NCBI GenBank assembly: GCA_009746045.1
Contig: RPFO01000027.1
Coordinates: 5,952,509-6,016,508 of the forward strand
DNA length: 64,000 nucleotides
From: Mesostigma viride
Lineage: Eukaryota; Streptophyta; Mesostigmatophyceae; Mesostigmatales; Mesostigmataceae
Direction of reading: 5' to 3'
The number at the start of each line of letters is the position of its first letter. The stretch's first letter is position 1. The notes under the pieces were generated by a model, which ran no database searches, was not told where the DNA came from, and saw only the letters and a list, made by a program, of their open reading frames with translations. Shown in pieces: positions 43,791 through 60,185 of this stretch. Made by a program: the position numbers and the translations under genes.

Positions 43791-45552
43791 CCCGTGTTTT
43801 TTTACAACGCGATACATCGCGTTGTAGGGTTAGAACGCGATGTATCGCGTTGTAATCTGACACGTGGCAAACCTATTAAACATGCGATTTTTGGTCTGAA
43901 ACTTTCAAAATAGGTCAGAAACATCTCATAGAATTCAAGAAAAAATCCTGGTTTTTTTGGTATTTTTTTTGTGACAGCTGCAAACAAATATGTACCACTG
44001 AAATCAGGCATTTTCGCGGGACGAAGGTGAAGACGACGGCGATGGCGGCAGGTAGATCTCGCCAGTTTTCGCGCGAATTTCAGTCGCTGTTGGGTAGCAC
44101 GACCATGATGATGCGTTCAAAGGTTGATAATTAGGTTTCTACGAGTTTGTTGAGGTACTGGAGCAAAGGAAACGTAGTTTTTTCCAGTTTCTCACCCAAC
44201 TTTCATGCGGAAACCCTGGAAACCGGCATACATATTATTACGTCAAGACTCGGGTCTGCTGCGGCACCATGCTTGGTATTTCCATGGTGTTTCGACTTCT
44301 TAACACATGTTTATTCATCCCGAACGCCCGGACTCTCGGCTAAGCCGAGATTTGTGCAGACTTTTATTGGGTAGCTCCGGGCATGATGGTGCCTGCAAAT
44401 AGCGTAAGGCGTGACCGTGGCTATTACTACGGTATGCTGTATTTTCCTGGAAATGGCCTCTGCCACCGGCTCAATAGTGCTTGCAGGCGTAAGTATATCG
44501 TGTTTCTACCTAGTTTCTGCCAGTTTTCCACTTATTTCTACCGACCTCTGCCCAGCCTCTCTAAGACCGCCATCCTACTCGACGTTGCTTGCATGTCAGC
44601 CATAGCAGGTTGCAGTTGTGCAGTATTTAGTAGGTGCTGTATACGTCGTCAAGCCGTGCATATATCGTGAGGATTGGATGTTGATGGTTTATACTGCGTT
44701 GATTGTGCAAGAAGATCAGCTGGGTGCCCATAATCATGGTGTATAATCACGTGTTGTTAGCATCTTGCCACCATTTGCTAGCATGCATTCCAGCGTCATC
44801 TTTGCCTGCATGTAAGCTCATGGATCACTCAACCTATCCAAGCCTTGCATTACACGTGCCTCTTTCTTGCAGTATTGCACGCGTTATGGAATGAAAACCC
44901 AGCACCTCCATTCCCACGAGGCATGTGCTCAACACGTTGTGAGAGTGGATGATGCTTTGGCTATGGCTGCCTGATTCAGTCATATTAGGTCATCCAGTCA
45001 TGATGTTTGATGCATGTTTGATGCATGTTTGATGCATGTTTGATGCAGTATAACTTATACAACACCTATTTTCAACGTTTTGACCCTCCAAGCTCACTAT
45101 GGCCCCGTTTATGGGGCTCGGGTCGTTGCGTAATGTTGTCAAGGGCTCTCATGTTTCCCACTGCGTTGTACTGCGTTGTAATTGTGATGCTAATGAAAAA
45201 TAGCTCCAGTGGCCCAATGGGCCTGAGTTTTGTTTCACAGAGCCTGCATATGTTGCCCATAGCTCGTGCAAGAAGCCAGATTTTTTTCATGAACCATTTG
45301 TGAATAAGCACATGACTTGTGACTTAGGGTCAAGAAATCGCGGTCATGGTCAAACCCCCCTGTATTCAAACCAGTGTATCTCTCTAATGAATAAGCATTT
45401 TGTAGGTCTGAGTAGCTCAAAAAATCCTTTGATTTATGGGCTTTCAGGAAAGTATATACATGACCATGAAAAAAATTTTTCCTTAGGTGCTATACGCGTT
45501 CTAAAAAAAGCTTACAACGCGATATATCGCGTTCTAATTAAAAAAACACGGG
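43791..45552. mobile_element. Non-autonomous piggyBac-like DNA transposon, 1762 bp, TTAA target duplication
   Basis: TTAA at 43787-43790 and 45553-45556 flanks inverted ends CCCGTGTTTTTTTA and TAAAAAAACACGGG. TTAA duplication with ends beginning CCC is the piggyBac signature. Just inside the ends are palindromes of the CGCGATACATCGCG type (two on the left, one on the right). The interior (AT-rich, with tandem GATGCATGTTT units at about 45004-45046) has no transposase-like ORF. A partial second copy is at 25217-25686 plus 23.1 kb, with the same TTAA end. Confidence 0.85.
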
Positions 45553-45655
45553 TTAAGGGGTTCGAGCCAGGCTTGGACATCCTTAACGAGAAAGAGCATG
45601 GCGGGGTTCGACCTGGTTACCGCCTGGCCGACCTGATTTATGCGGATGACACTGG
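45553..45655 (+). pseudogene. RT fragment with YADD motif, frame broken
   Basis: The RT frame resumes at the TTAA (KGFEPGLDILNEKEH) and reaches LADLIYADD at about 45624-45650. Four extra bases (ACTG, by comparison with the related LINE) then shift it into the frame of the following ORF. Confidence 0.75.
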
Positions 45656-47331
45656 TCACCCTCATCGCGCGCCCCGAGCACATTCAGACCTGGCTGGACT
45701 GTCTGGGCCTGGAGGCGAGGGCGGTGGGGTTGGAGATTAGTGTCAAAACTGAGGCGATGGTGATTGGGGCCTCCAGTACACCGCCGCTGCCGCGCCTGCT
45801 CGATGGGACGACGGTCCCGTTCCGCGACCGCTTCAAGCTGTTGGGGAGCTGGCTCCCTGACACCGCCGACGACGTGGACACCCGCATCGGCCTGGCCTGG
45901 GCTAGGCTTCGTTCGCTCAACACCTACTGGCGCTCCAAGGGCCTGGGCGACCACCGCAAGCGCATGCTCTTCAAGGTCCTCGTCCTTACGGTGCTCACGT
46001 ATGGCGCCGAGGCGTGGACAATCACACCCACACTGGCATCTAGGCTAGACGGCACAGTTTACAGGATGCTCCGACAGGTCCTCAACGTAGGGTTTTCCAA
46101 GCTCCCGTCATCAGAGTCTTTGTATCAGGGCATGCCCCGTATTTCGGACGAGATTAGACAGCGTAGGATAGCATTTGTAGGACACCTTGCTCGCACTAGC
46201 CAGGTCGACACCGCCCTTGGTCTGGCCGGCCCCCAGCGGCTTGGCCAGCCAGGACGGCACATTCTGACCTGGCCTGGCCCCAAGGACATTCCCAAAAAGG
46301 TAGGGAAACATGTCACGAACTACGTACAGATGTTGCTGGATGACCTACTGGTCCCAGCCCAGTTTGAATACCGCATCCACACTCTCACAGCCCCCGCACA
46401 GCCGGCAGCCCCATCGGCTTCCTCCCTCTGCAAGGATGACCTCCGCGCAGTGCTGGAGGAGCACGTGACCTGGCCGCTGGCCGAGCAGCTGACATCGCTG
46501 AACACCACGCTCAACAAGGTCGAGGCCCGGGTCTCCAACGTGGAAACCAAGGTCGTCCACAAGCTCCAACCCCAGTTCACGGCGCTACACACCGCGGAGC
46601 AGGCTTCGGAAAAGCATGCTACACTTGTCTCTCGCCTTAACCAGGTGGAGGGAAAGTGTGGCGTGCTCCTGAAGAAGCTTGAGGCCATCACCGCCCACAC
46701 CGAGGCCCTGGCCACACAGGTCCCCAAGATAGCGGAGCAGACGGCCACCATTGCATCCCAGCCACCCCGGCAGGATGCTGGCGACCTCCCGCTGCTCTCC
46801 TACGCGGACCTGCTGCGGTCAGCGACCGCCTCCACCACCGACGCCATCGCCACAAAGCTCCAGGAGCTGGAGAACCACCGCCAGGCCCAGCAACGGGAGG
46901 TCACCGACCGCGCTCGCCGCGAGTGCCGAGTGGTGCTACGTCGCTTCCCCCAGAAGCCAGGTGAGACGTCAACCTCTCTTGCTGACGAGCTCAAGAACCA
47001 GCTTCTTACCCTCATGGGCCTGGTAGGTGAGGTAGCACTGAGCGGGTGCCACCGCCTTCCCTGGCACTCACGGGACAAGGCGGCTCCCCCACCAGTCCTC
47101 CTCACCTTCCCCTCCCCTGAGGATAAGCAGCGGTTCCTCTCTCGTCGCAAGCGGTTGCACGACCTCACCTGGACGCTGGATGACGACCTCACCCCCGCTC
47201 AGCAACAGCAGCGACGCGACCTGTGGCCGGAATACCTCCGCCATAAGCAGGACCCCCAGAAGCCCAAGGTGTACTGGAGGGGCGGGGACCTGATGATCAA
47301 CCACAAGATGTGGACGCCCCCAGCGGGCTAG
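45640..47331 (+). CDS. LINE ORF: RT C-terminal part fused to ORF1-type coiled-coil/RNA-binding module
   Basis: A continuous frame of about 560 residues; its apparent ATG is only where the frame change falls. Residues 1-230: RT palm/thumb end and C-terminal domain (LDGTTVPFRDRFKLLGSWLP, LTYGAEAWTI, RRIAFVGHLARTSQ). From about 235: heptad-rich coiled coil (AEQLTSLNTTLNKVEARVSN, RLNQVEGKCGVLLKKLEAI). From about 390: an RNA-binding-like C-part (YADLLRSATASTTDAI, CRVVLRRFPQKPGE, FLSRRKRLHDL, LDDDLTPAQQQQRRDL) homologous to the ORF1-type gene at 23309-24754. The 1.7 kb without stops in a dead element suggests the fusion may be genuine. Template switching between two LINE RNAs is the alternative. 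Confidence 0.75.
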   Translation: MRMTLVTLIARPEHIQTWLDCLGLEARAVGLEISVKTEAMVIGASSTPPLPRLLDGTTVPFRDRFKLLGSWLPDTADDVDTRIGLAWARLRSLNTYWRSKGLGDHRKRMLFKVLVLTVLTYGAEAWTITPTLASRLDGTVYRMLRQVLNVGFSKLPSSESLYQGMPRISDEIRQRRIAFVGHLARTSQVDTALGLAGPQRLGQPGRHILTWPGPKDIPKKVGKHVTNYVQMLLDDLLVPAQFEYRIHTLTAPAQPAAPSASSLCKDDLRAVLEEHVTWPLAEQLTSLNTTLNKVEARVSNVETKVVHKLQPQFTALHTAEQASEKHATLVSRLNQVEGKCGVLLKKLEAITAHTEALATQVPKIAEQTATIASQPPRQDAGDLPLLSYADLLRSATASTTDAIATKLQELENHRQAQQREVTDRARRECRVVLRRFPQKPGETSTSLADELKNQLLTLMGLVGEVALSGCHRLPWHSRDKAAPPPVLLTFPSPEDKQRFLSRRKRLHDLTWTLDDDLTPAQQQQRRDLWPEYLRHKQDPQKPKVYWRGGDLMINHKMWTPPAG

Positions 47332-47839
47332 AATAGCAATAGCCCTAGATTGTAACCATTGGCGTCACTGCCGCTAAGGCAGCCATGCCTAGACTGTTTG
47401 CCTAGCTGTGCCAACACACCTAGTCACGTGCCGCCAACGCACGGTCCACAACCAGCCATAGCCTAGTACAGCCATGCTACGCCCTGGCTATGTTTAGCCA
47501 AGCCATGCCTATAATGGGACCCCCCCATGGATGTTGCATTAAGAATTTAGCCATGCTATGCCATGCAGAGAGATGCTCTCTGTCGAGAAGCCATGTCCTA
47601 GCTCTTGTATAGCCATGCTGATCTTCCTCCCTCACAGGCATGCTCCCCCCCTTACCCGGGCATAGCGTGATAGACCATGAGGGTGCAGGTGCCCTGGTGC
47701 ACCTAGAGCAAGGGTAGCTTACATTCCCACCCTTGCATGAAGTAGCCTAGGATGTATTAAAAGCCATATGCCCCTTCTCAGGGATATGCGCTACATTGAC
47801 TCCCAACGGAGCGATGTTGATAATAATAATAATAATAAT

Positions 47840-48117
47840 CCACACTCTCTCCCTTCTTTGGACTGCCATGCAGAACAAGACGCGGTGGAAGAGGATTGTC
47901 AAGGCTCACACGCCCGACCCTGTGGGCAAACCACCTCCCCCCAAGCGGAGGAGGCGTTTTGATGAGTAGGGTAGTTAGGATTTTTCTAGACTAGCTAGAT
48001 GAGAGTTAGGTTAGTTCGATTACGCGGCTCCTTCCATCCCACCCAACCATCAAGGAATATGTGCTACATGATCTCCCAACGGAGGCATGTTATAATTTAA
48101 TTTTTAAATTTAATAGT
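47840..48117 (+). mobile_element. 5'-truncated LINE 3' end including the last 33 codons of an ORF
   Basis: A frame (TLSLLWTAMQNKTRWKRIV, ending PPPPKRRRRFDE) stops at 47967-47969. It is followed by a short 3' UTR with GTGCTACATGATCTCCCAAC and stem CTCCCAACGGAG at 48073-48084, then an AT-rich tail (AATTTAATTTTTAAATTTAA). The ORF end differs from the neighbouring LINE, so this is a second subfamily. Confidence 0.65.
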
Positions 48118-48805
48118 GGTGTGCAGGTGCACTTTGTGCACCCAGAGCAGATGTAGTTTACACCCTACCCTTGCAGGAAGTAGCCCAGAGTGCATTAAAA
48201 GCCATATACCCCTTCTCGATCAGGGATATGTGCTACATATACTCCCAATGGAGTTATGTTCCAATTCAATTCAATTCAATTCAATTCAATTCAATTCAAT
48301 TCAATTCAATTCAATTCAATTCAATTCAATTCAATTCAATTCAATTCAATTCAATTCAATTCAATTCAATTCAATTCAATTCAATTCAATTCAATTCAAT
48401 TCAATTCAATTCAATTCAATTCAATTCAATTCAATTCAATTCAATTCAATTCAATTCAATTCAATTCAATTCAATTCAATTCAATTCAATTCAATTCAAT
48501 TCAATTCAATTCAATTCAATTCAATTCAATTCAATTCAATTCAATTCAATTCAATTCAATTCAATTCAATTCAATTCAATTCAATTCAATTCAATTCAAT
48601 TCAATTCAATTCAATTCAATTCAATTCAATTCAATTCAATTCAATTCAATTCAATTCAATTCAATTCAATTCAATTCAATTCAATTCAATTCAATTCAAT
48701 TCAATTCAATTCAATTCAATTCAATTCAATTCAATTCAATTCAATTCAATTCAATTCAATTCAATTCAATTCAATTCAATTCAATTCAATTCAATCCAAT
48801 CCAAT
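48118..48805 (+). mobile_element. LINE 3' end with hugely expanded (TTCAA)n tail
   Basis: 48118-48262 is a 3' UTR fragment (GCAGGAAGTAGCCC, GATATGTGCTACATATACTC, stem CTCCCAATGGAG at 48242-48253). It runs straight into about 106 near-perfect AATTC pentamers (48263-48795) that decay into CCAATCCAATC. Because the period is 5 and the unit lacks stops in this orientation, it creates long artificial ORFs (SIQFN repeats) that are not genes. Confidence 0.9.
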
Positions 48806-50389
48806 CAAGCCTGCATGACGCGAATGCCAACGGGTACAATAAATACAACACATTCCATATTAACAATGACGTTGTCCTTCTCAGTGGCACGCGATCTACT
48901 TCAATGAGAGAATGTGCTCCGTGGCGCAGACAAGTGGCAAAATGCATGGCCACGCCGCAGCTTCTTTTTGCTTTACACCTGGCACAAGCTCATGCTATAT
49001 GACCGGCGATGCAATGCAGACAATCATGCGCACGTACATGCCTCAAGGTGACCAAGCCATCCCCAGCATGCCATAATATGATGCGTGGGTAGCACAGGGT
49101 GATCTGGCAGCTGGCTAAACAGCAGCTGGGAACCCTGCCGGGCCCTGGAGTGTAGCTACCAGAATCCGTTGTCTTGTTTAATACTACATAACTACGTAAC
49201 AGTGCGTCCTACCAAAATTAGGGTGACCGAGAGCAATCACTCCTGGCAAGCGCGCACTGGTTGGAATAGTCCACGCAAACATTCTAGTATACTCTTAAAA
49301 CCGGCGCAGGTCCAACTGCCAGGCAGACGAGCCATTAATACGCCCAGCATGCCCATGAACAGGCGCCACCGCCCTATACATCACACCTCCCAGTCCTCCC
49401 AGCAAGTGTTCCAGACACTGCCTCGGTCACCCAAGGCGCAAGAGGCGGCGTGACCGCTCTCATCGCCTCCACCGTTGCAGGGAGGTTTCGCGTTCACGGC
49501 ATCCCATTATAACGCGGGATAACCATGTCCTACGGCTCCACGAGGCGACCGCCCCCTCCACCAAACGCTCTTCCGCTCCCCCTAGCCCTCCGTGTAACCC
49601 AGGAATAAGTTCTGGATGAAAAATTTCTACATGGAAAACCTCATCTCCGCCGCCCAGCGGGATGCAAAGATATGGTTGTCTCCTTGATATGTCAGAATAT
49701 CCCCCGCCCCTCCACGTAACAGTCCTCCCTCCCTGCATGCAAAGTAGCGCTCAATCCCGACGCACCGCCCCTATCCTCCCAGCAGGATGACGGCTTCGGA
49801 TGGCCGTCGTTGCCGACCATGTTGGGTGCGGCAGATCCATCATCACAGCGCTCCCTCACGCAAAAGGTTGCCCAGCAGGCTGCGTAGAGCGTAACCCCCT
49901 CCTATTGCATCCTAATTACGGAGAACCCCAACTGCGGAGCATCCTATTGCGGAGCAGGTTGCAACGCAGGACGCACATTCTCCCACTACCCACCCGGTCC
50001 CCGGACGAGACGCCTACCCGGTCCCAAACCAAGGCGCCTATTACTCCCGCTGCCCCCACTCTCATCTGCCCGAGCAAAATGCGGGCCTCCCATCACCTGC
50101 TGCAAGCAAGATGCGGACATCCCATCACCGGCCTCAGCGTCGCGTGGCCACCCCCCCCCCTCGGCTTCAACCGCTCCACTCCGAGTCGCCAAATCTTCTC
50201 TCGTAGCCCATTCTCGCGTTTTTAAGCATCCAGATGCGTATGTAATTCTCCCGTTGTCCCACGCTCGTCGCCCAGCAGGATGCGCATCCCCGACCACCTG
50301 TTATTGTATCACAAGAACCCCCCCCCCCCCCCCTGCTTAAACAGCATCGAGTCACCGAGCAGGTTGCACATGATGCCCATTGCCCGACC
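48806..50389. other. Gene-free stretch downstream of the kinase with degenerate copies of its last-exon end
   Basis: No recognised gene. Motifs of the type CGCCCAGCAGGATGCG (which on the minus strand would encode IRILLGD, the kinase's last residues) recur at about 49657-49676, 49782-49795 and 50268-50285, and in weaker form between them. This suggests decayed tandem copies of the terminal exon end. Confidence 0.5.
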
Positions 50390-54810
<4,421 letters not shown>

Positions 54811-57440
54811 CAGGCGAGATGGGGTGGGCTATCCGTCGCCATAGGCATCAGCTGTGATAATCCCGTGCGTGGTCGCAGGAATGGAATGGATCTAGGATCC
54901 CACGGCATCACACATGCACGCCCCGATGGGGCTCCCGTCTGCGACCATCGGCATCAGCTTGTCGGTCTTCCCATCATCCGGTAATGTTCGGAAATTGAGG
55001 TCCCCGCGCTCAATTGGTCAATCACACGCTTTGTCTGCTAGAGTCTACGGTCCGCCTATGCTGGCAACGACAACATCACTTCTTCCTTCTCGGGACCAAT
55101 CAACGCCGGTTTTGTCTATACTCCTTGCTCTCCTCGAGGCCAATCAAACCAAGTGTGTTCATCGACGCCAAACGGCATTTCTAGCTCGACAACTTTTCAC
55201 TAACGCTGTGCAAAACTTGTGTGTCCTCCACGACACCCAGTCCCGTGGCTCCCGCAATCACGTTGGAGGAAGGGTGTCTGAAAAGTGCGACACTTGGGTG
55301 TTGATCACTACCAAGCTGTAAACCGATCGCGCCGGTAGCAAATGGCTTCAGTACTAAAAGCTCTTTAACTGCTTGTAAGGGCGAAGCCAACGGGCCATGC
55401 ATGGGCTACCGTGCCCTCCGTGCCCTCAGGGCAATGAGGGCATATGCTACGATTCGTCCCCGCGGCCATGGACACTGGCTTGCGTGTGCGGGGAGCGTGG
55501 GAACTCCGAGTGTAAGGAGTTAAGACCCAGGCGCACTGATCAGTCGTCGTAGTAACCTGAACGGGCACGGGCATGAAAGGACTTCCGCTGTCGAGGAGCG
55601 CTACGGTCGGGAGGTGATCACGGAATGAAGTAGATTAAACTACAGGTATCAGAAGATGAGCGCGGGCGCGGGTCTGGGTCGAAACGGTCAGTGGGAACGG
55701 AACGAGAGGTCTAGGTTTGATGGCATCATCGGATTCTAAGGTTACTTCCGACTTCCGAATCCCCGCGCATCCTTGTCAAATGGTCAGGTGTGACTTGTCC
55801 TGGCAATTTCTGACCCTACAGGAGTTGGAGGTTGGTGGGGGCGAGTGCCGAGTGCCGAGAAAGGTACTGATCTGAACATGATATTAGATTTCGGCAGATT
55901 TCAAGATTGGCTGCGTGCTACCGTAGAGCATCATCTACTGTTACTGTCAAGCCAGCTCTAGGCTCGCTGTCTGATATTATCACCGGCGGGGGACCGACTG
56001 ACTGTCAGGCCAGGCAAGGCTTCGATTGGTCGTCAGCAGCTTGTCAGCACAGCAAACGTGGGAAAGGATTGGCTCAGTGGCTCCGATTTGGTCAGCGGCT
56101 GACTGACCAAAATCCTGGTGAGCGAAGTGAACTGAAGGCTTACGTTTGGAAGCACCACAAAGTGACGGACCCCCCCTGGCCCCCCCCCCCCCCACTCACA
56201 CACCACCGACCACCACCGACTACCACACAGACACACAAGACCCCATACTAGAGCCTACCCACCCAACTCACCTCCTACAACGGTCTCACCCGTCTACAGT
56301 ACAGGCCAACCACGAGTCCAGTACCCCACCCATGTCGCGACACCCATACCGACGACCGACCCACCCCGCCCGCCGCCAACCGGCCCCTCCACTAAAGGAC
56401 TCCCCGGCCCCCCGGCCGCCACCCGACCCCCCCGGCCCGCCGACCCCCCGGCCCCGGCCCCGCCTACTATGCAAACGGACCCTCGGCGAGCGCTATCATC
56501 GCGGGACGGCACGGGATCTCTGACAGGGGGCCGCCACCACGCCCCGAGCCGTGGGCACCTTGCTGTGCCAACTGAATCCCGGTCGTGCATGCCGTCGCTG
56601 CTCAGGCCTCGATGACTCATCACCAACATCGCGTCGCCGGCCGGCCGGAGCTACGAGGCAACAACCGCCACATCAGGGGAGTACCCATGCTACGTGTTGT
56701 CCCACGCCACAAATCCACATGCCATCGGCCCTCCGCGGATACTTGTCGGTGACGTGTGACGGCCGGATTGCTAGGACGCACCACCAAGCAGCGTTCAGCG
56801 CGGGGGTGTCTGATGATGCAACAGTCCACGTTAACAGTACCCCTTGTACCATCCGATATACTACTCTATACCAGCCCTCGGCCACTATAGACTCTCTGCG
56901 GCCCATGTGCGGCGTGGTGGGATACAACTGACTGACTGGCTGACGTGACTGACCGGCGTGGGATACATCCCGATACATGATCATCCGCATACAACTACAG
57001 TCACTTTAAAACTACTGACACTTTTTTTTTTTAACACTCATTCACGCTATAAGTTGGGTTAACGCCTTAACCCATGGTCCGCTAGGCCTTTTTTGGCACT
57101 TTTTGACCCGTGAAAATGAAAAAAATTAATAATGGGTGGCAGTAGGTCGCAGTTGGCTGCATGGCGAACCCAACTGATGGTTGTACTAGCATACCCCGCC
57201 AATTTAAGGCGTGAATGGGCTTCTGTTCTTGCGCTGTGTGGCACTGTTTTTGACTGCCGTGACTTATGGTGGTCGCCAACGCGCGCCACCCACTTATTAT
57301 TTTACTTCCTGTGAAAACCTAGAATTCACTGCGGACCTTGGTCACCCGGACCGACTGCCTTCATTGTCTACTTTGGACCGACTGACGGGCTCAAGGCAGG
57401 CTGCGGCCTGCCGTTTGGCCACCCGGACACTGGCACTGCA
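54811..57440. other. Gene-free stretch upstream of the kinase
   Basis: Presumed kinase promoter and 5' UTR near 54.8-55.0 kb, then unique sequence. A C-rich patch at 56.17-56.46 kb and a poly-T run at about 57023-57032. No gene or repeat family recognised. Confidence 0.5.
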
Positions 57441-57489
57441 ATCATATGATAGGACTGTTTGCACCCATCCACCCACCCATCGGGGTTAA

Positions 57490-57541
57490 TGCTCCGTGAC
57501 TCCCCAACGGGAGCACGAGACTAATTAATTAATTAATTAAT
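57490..57541 (+). mobile_element. Short LINE 3' terminus with (AATT)n tail
   Basis: GCTCCGTGACTCCCCAACGG then GAGCACGAGACT, with stem CTCCCCAACGGGAG (57500-57513), followed by AATT repeats (57522-57541). It matches the terminal layout of the LINE ends at 43, 47.8 and 48 kb but is more divergent. Confidence 0.5.
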
Positions 57542-60185
57542 GGCTGTGGTCAGCCTTTTGAACGGCTATTATGGCCTTCTCAATCTTGTCGGTCATATAT
57601 AATCATATGAGGGTCAGTTGCTGCGCTCTCTAACATCCATGGCGACATATTTCGCCGGGATCAGCAAGGTAACTTGTTGGCATTCACGTGCAAACCGTTC
57701 ACCGTTATTGATCAGTCGGTTCGACCTGTCATGGTGATGACGGATAGTGGCCATGCCGGACGGGATTACTGTTTGCGTCGATGATGCTAGGCTGAAGTCG
57801 AGGCTCGTAGAGGGCGTAGTAAATAGCCACTGCGCCTCAAGGGCTTTCCCGACTCTTCGTGTGGCCGGCTCTTACCGCCAAATGACCGCAATTACTCATA
57901 GATCGACGTGCATGCCCAATGTAGCACACGAATTAGTTTAGGCAGTTTTGGCTAGCACGATGGGGTGCTTCACCTGCCTGCAGCCGTTTTGATGACTTGC
58001 ATCCAAGTTTCGACCCGAAATATATGACCTTGGGGGTGAGTTCTTTAGTGCAGTTCTATTGGCCTCCGAGTCCGTCAGAGGAGGAGGTGGTGGGCTGCTA
58101 GCCTAATTCTACCGTTAAGTTGCGTTCCCGCTTGAAGTTGCGGCGCAAAGTTTTAGGGGGCGATTGCAACTTAACGCGGGAATGACTGCAGCTAGCCGTT
58201 TGCACATAATTCAACTAGCCGTTTGCACCTAATTCGGTTGATGGTCTACTCGCCGGTTGAAGTTTTCCAAAAAACTGGACCTTTTTCTTTTAAACGAAGA
58301 TCCACCGTCGCCTGAGTTTCGTCCAGTGGTAACGCTAATCGTGCATCCCCCTTCTCACGCACCTCTCCAACTAAATTGGCTTCGCCCTTTTTCGAACCTT
58401 TGGTTCTTCCGAAAATGGGCTCCGCCGGATCCTATTTATTAATTTAGCCATGTCACAGCATCCCCGAGCATTCAGGGCATTCCGGAGTACCCCGCCAATC
58501 CAAAAGAACCGGAATCACTGACCACCAATCCGCGCGCAGCGCACAGCGAGCGCAGCGAGCTGTGCGCTGCGCGCGGCGAGCGAAGCGAGCACCGTACTGC
58601 GCACCAATCCGCGAGCGAAGCGAGCACCGTACTATTCCTGCGGGCAGCGGGCAGCGTACTGCGCACCAATTCGCGAGCGAAGCGAGCACCGTACTATGGC
58701 AGCGGGCAGCGGGCAGCGGGCAGCGGGCAGCGGGCAGCGGGCAGCGGGCAGCGGGCAGCGGGCAGCAGCCAAAAAAAGGGACCCTGTTTTGGGCTGGGCG
58801 GAGCCAGCGGGTTACTCTAGTTATAGTTATCTTAACAACTAACCATCGGGCATCCTGTGGTCCGTACGCCGTAACTTTCCGTACATTTCAGTGGATATGT
58901 CGCGTTTGCGTGCCATTGTATCCTAGCCTATCACTTGGAAGGCATATCCATAGCAATAGAGTACTCTTGTGTGTGATCCACTATATTAAATTAAGTGGAA
59001 ATGATAGGTGTGGTCCTTGACAGCACCACCACCTTCATGACAGGCAGCGCAGCCAGCCGACTATATTATGAAGATTGCAATAATACTTTATGATGAAAGC
59101 AATGCCCAAACCATTCATTCCATAACATTTGACAAATTACAATGAATGCCGAGTTGTGCTGCCGCAACTGTAAGAGTAACTACATATCCTTGAGACCCAT
59201 CGAAATCACCACAGACCGACCATGACGCCACTGTGGCGCAACAGTGTTTACTTACGTCATAATCTATATCAACTGTGTGACTCTGTGCTCATGTCCCAGT
59301 TACTGGCACACTGGCCAACGACGAACCGGCCCTTTCCCGGGACTGTTCCCGGGTCAGCATAACGTTTCTCGTCCACACTGCCAACAACATCCCAACCGGA
59401 TCAAACCACTGTCAAGGCTATCAACCATCGTCATGGCAACGACATGCAACCACTCACGGGGGCTGCTCCGGGCTGTTCGAGAAGTTTAACCCCATGAAGA
59501 CAACAAACTAGTTGTGAGGGAGATAAACGAGCGAACAACGACCACCATGGCCGCTGCGCTGCTCCTAAATACCTCCGAAAATCCCGGCATCCATGCGCTG
59601 TCGCATTTGCCAGCAAGCCGCCTGACGTGCAGTTAGACTGCCAGCAAAATGCATAGCAAGTCTGTTCGACAAGTTACCATGCACGTGCGAGCCAGCACAC
59701 CGCACACTACGATCTGCGTATCTAGCTTTGTCAGGTGGACTGAACATCATTCCGTCTGGACAATACAAAAGATTCATAACTGCCAAATGTCACGCACCGG
59801 AATATTGCGCAAGCCACCAAGGCTTTGCGCCCCAAAGTCTTGCGCCTGAACCTAAGTCAGGTCACCTATAAGACTGTCACTCTAGAAATTCAGGCCTTTC
59901 CGGCGCGGTGCTCCACACCGGCCCAAGGAACAAAGCCTGCGGCCTACTGAATCGGAACCAACCAAACGTCGGTAACGATTCCGATTACGGCAACCGCGTA
60001 ACTTCTTGAGTGCACGGACGTAAATGATCACGGACGTGACAGATAATAACTCGTGATCGACGGGTGTCCTTTTCGCCTTTTCCCGTTGGGCGCAAGTTGT
60101 CGGAATTTGGAGATCGTACAGGCTTCCGTGCGTGGCTGGATCAAAGACGGCGTATCTTGAGCGGAGGACGAAAGGCGTTAATTGT
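57542..60185. other. Gene-free stretch with a local GC repeat cluster
   Basis: No gene recognised. At 58538-58700 GCGAGCGAAGCGAGCACCGT-type units recur three times, followed by about ten GGGCAGC heptamers (58696-58765). Confidence 0.5.

Larger units (their letters stand above)
43114..47839 (+). mobile_element. 5'-truncated LINE with RT and ORF1-type module, interrupted by a piggyBac-like element, (AAT)n tail
   Basis: The LINE begins inside the RT domain and continues across the insertion at 43791-45552 to an ORF ending at 47331. A 3' UTR follows with stem CTCCCAACGGAG at 47799-47810 and an AAT tail at 47819-47839. Removing the insert with one TTAA restores the RT frame exactly at the junction. 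A later 4-bp difference after the YADD motif breaks the frame, so the copy was damaged in two independent ways. It is closely related to the minus-strand LINE at 20-23 kb. Confidence 0.85.

Noticed and set aside
48116-49002. Three overlapping plus-strand ORFs of 215-263 codons made of SIQFN repeats
   Set aside because: They are the pentanucleotide (TTCAA)n tract, which has no stop in any plus frame; not a protein gene.
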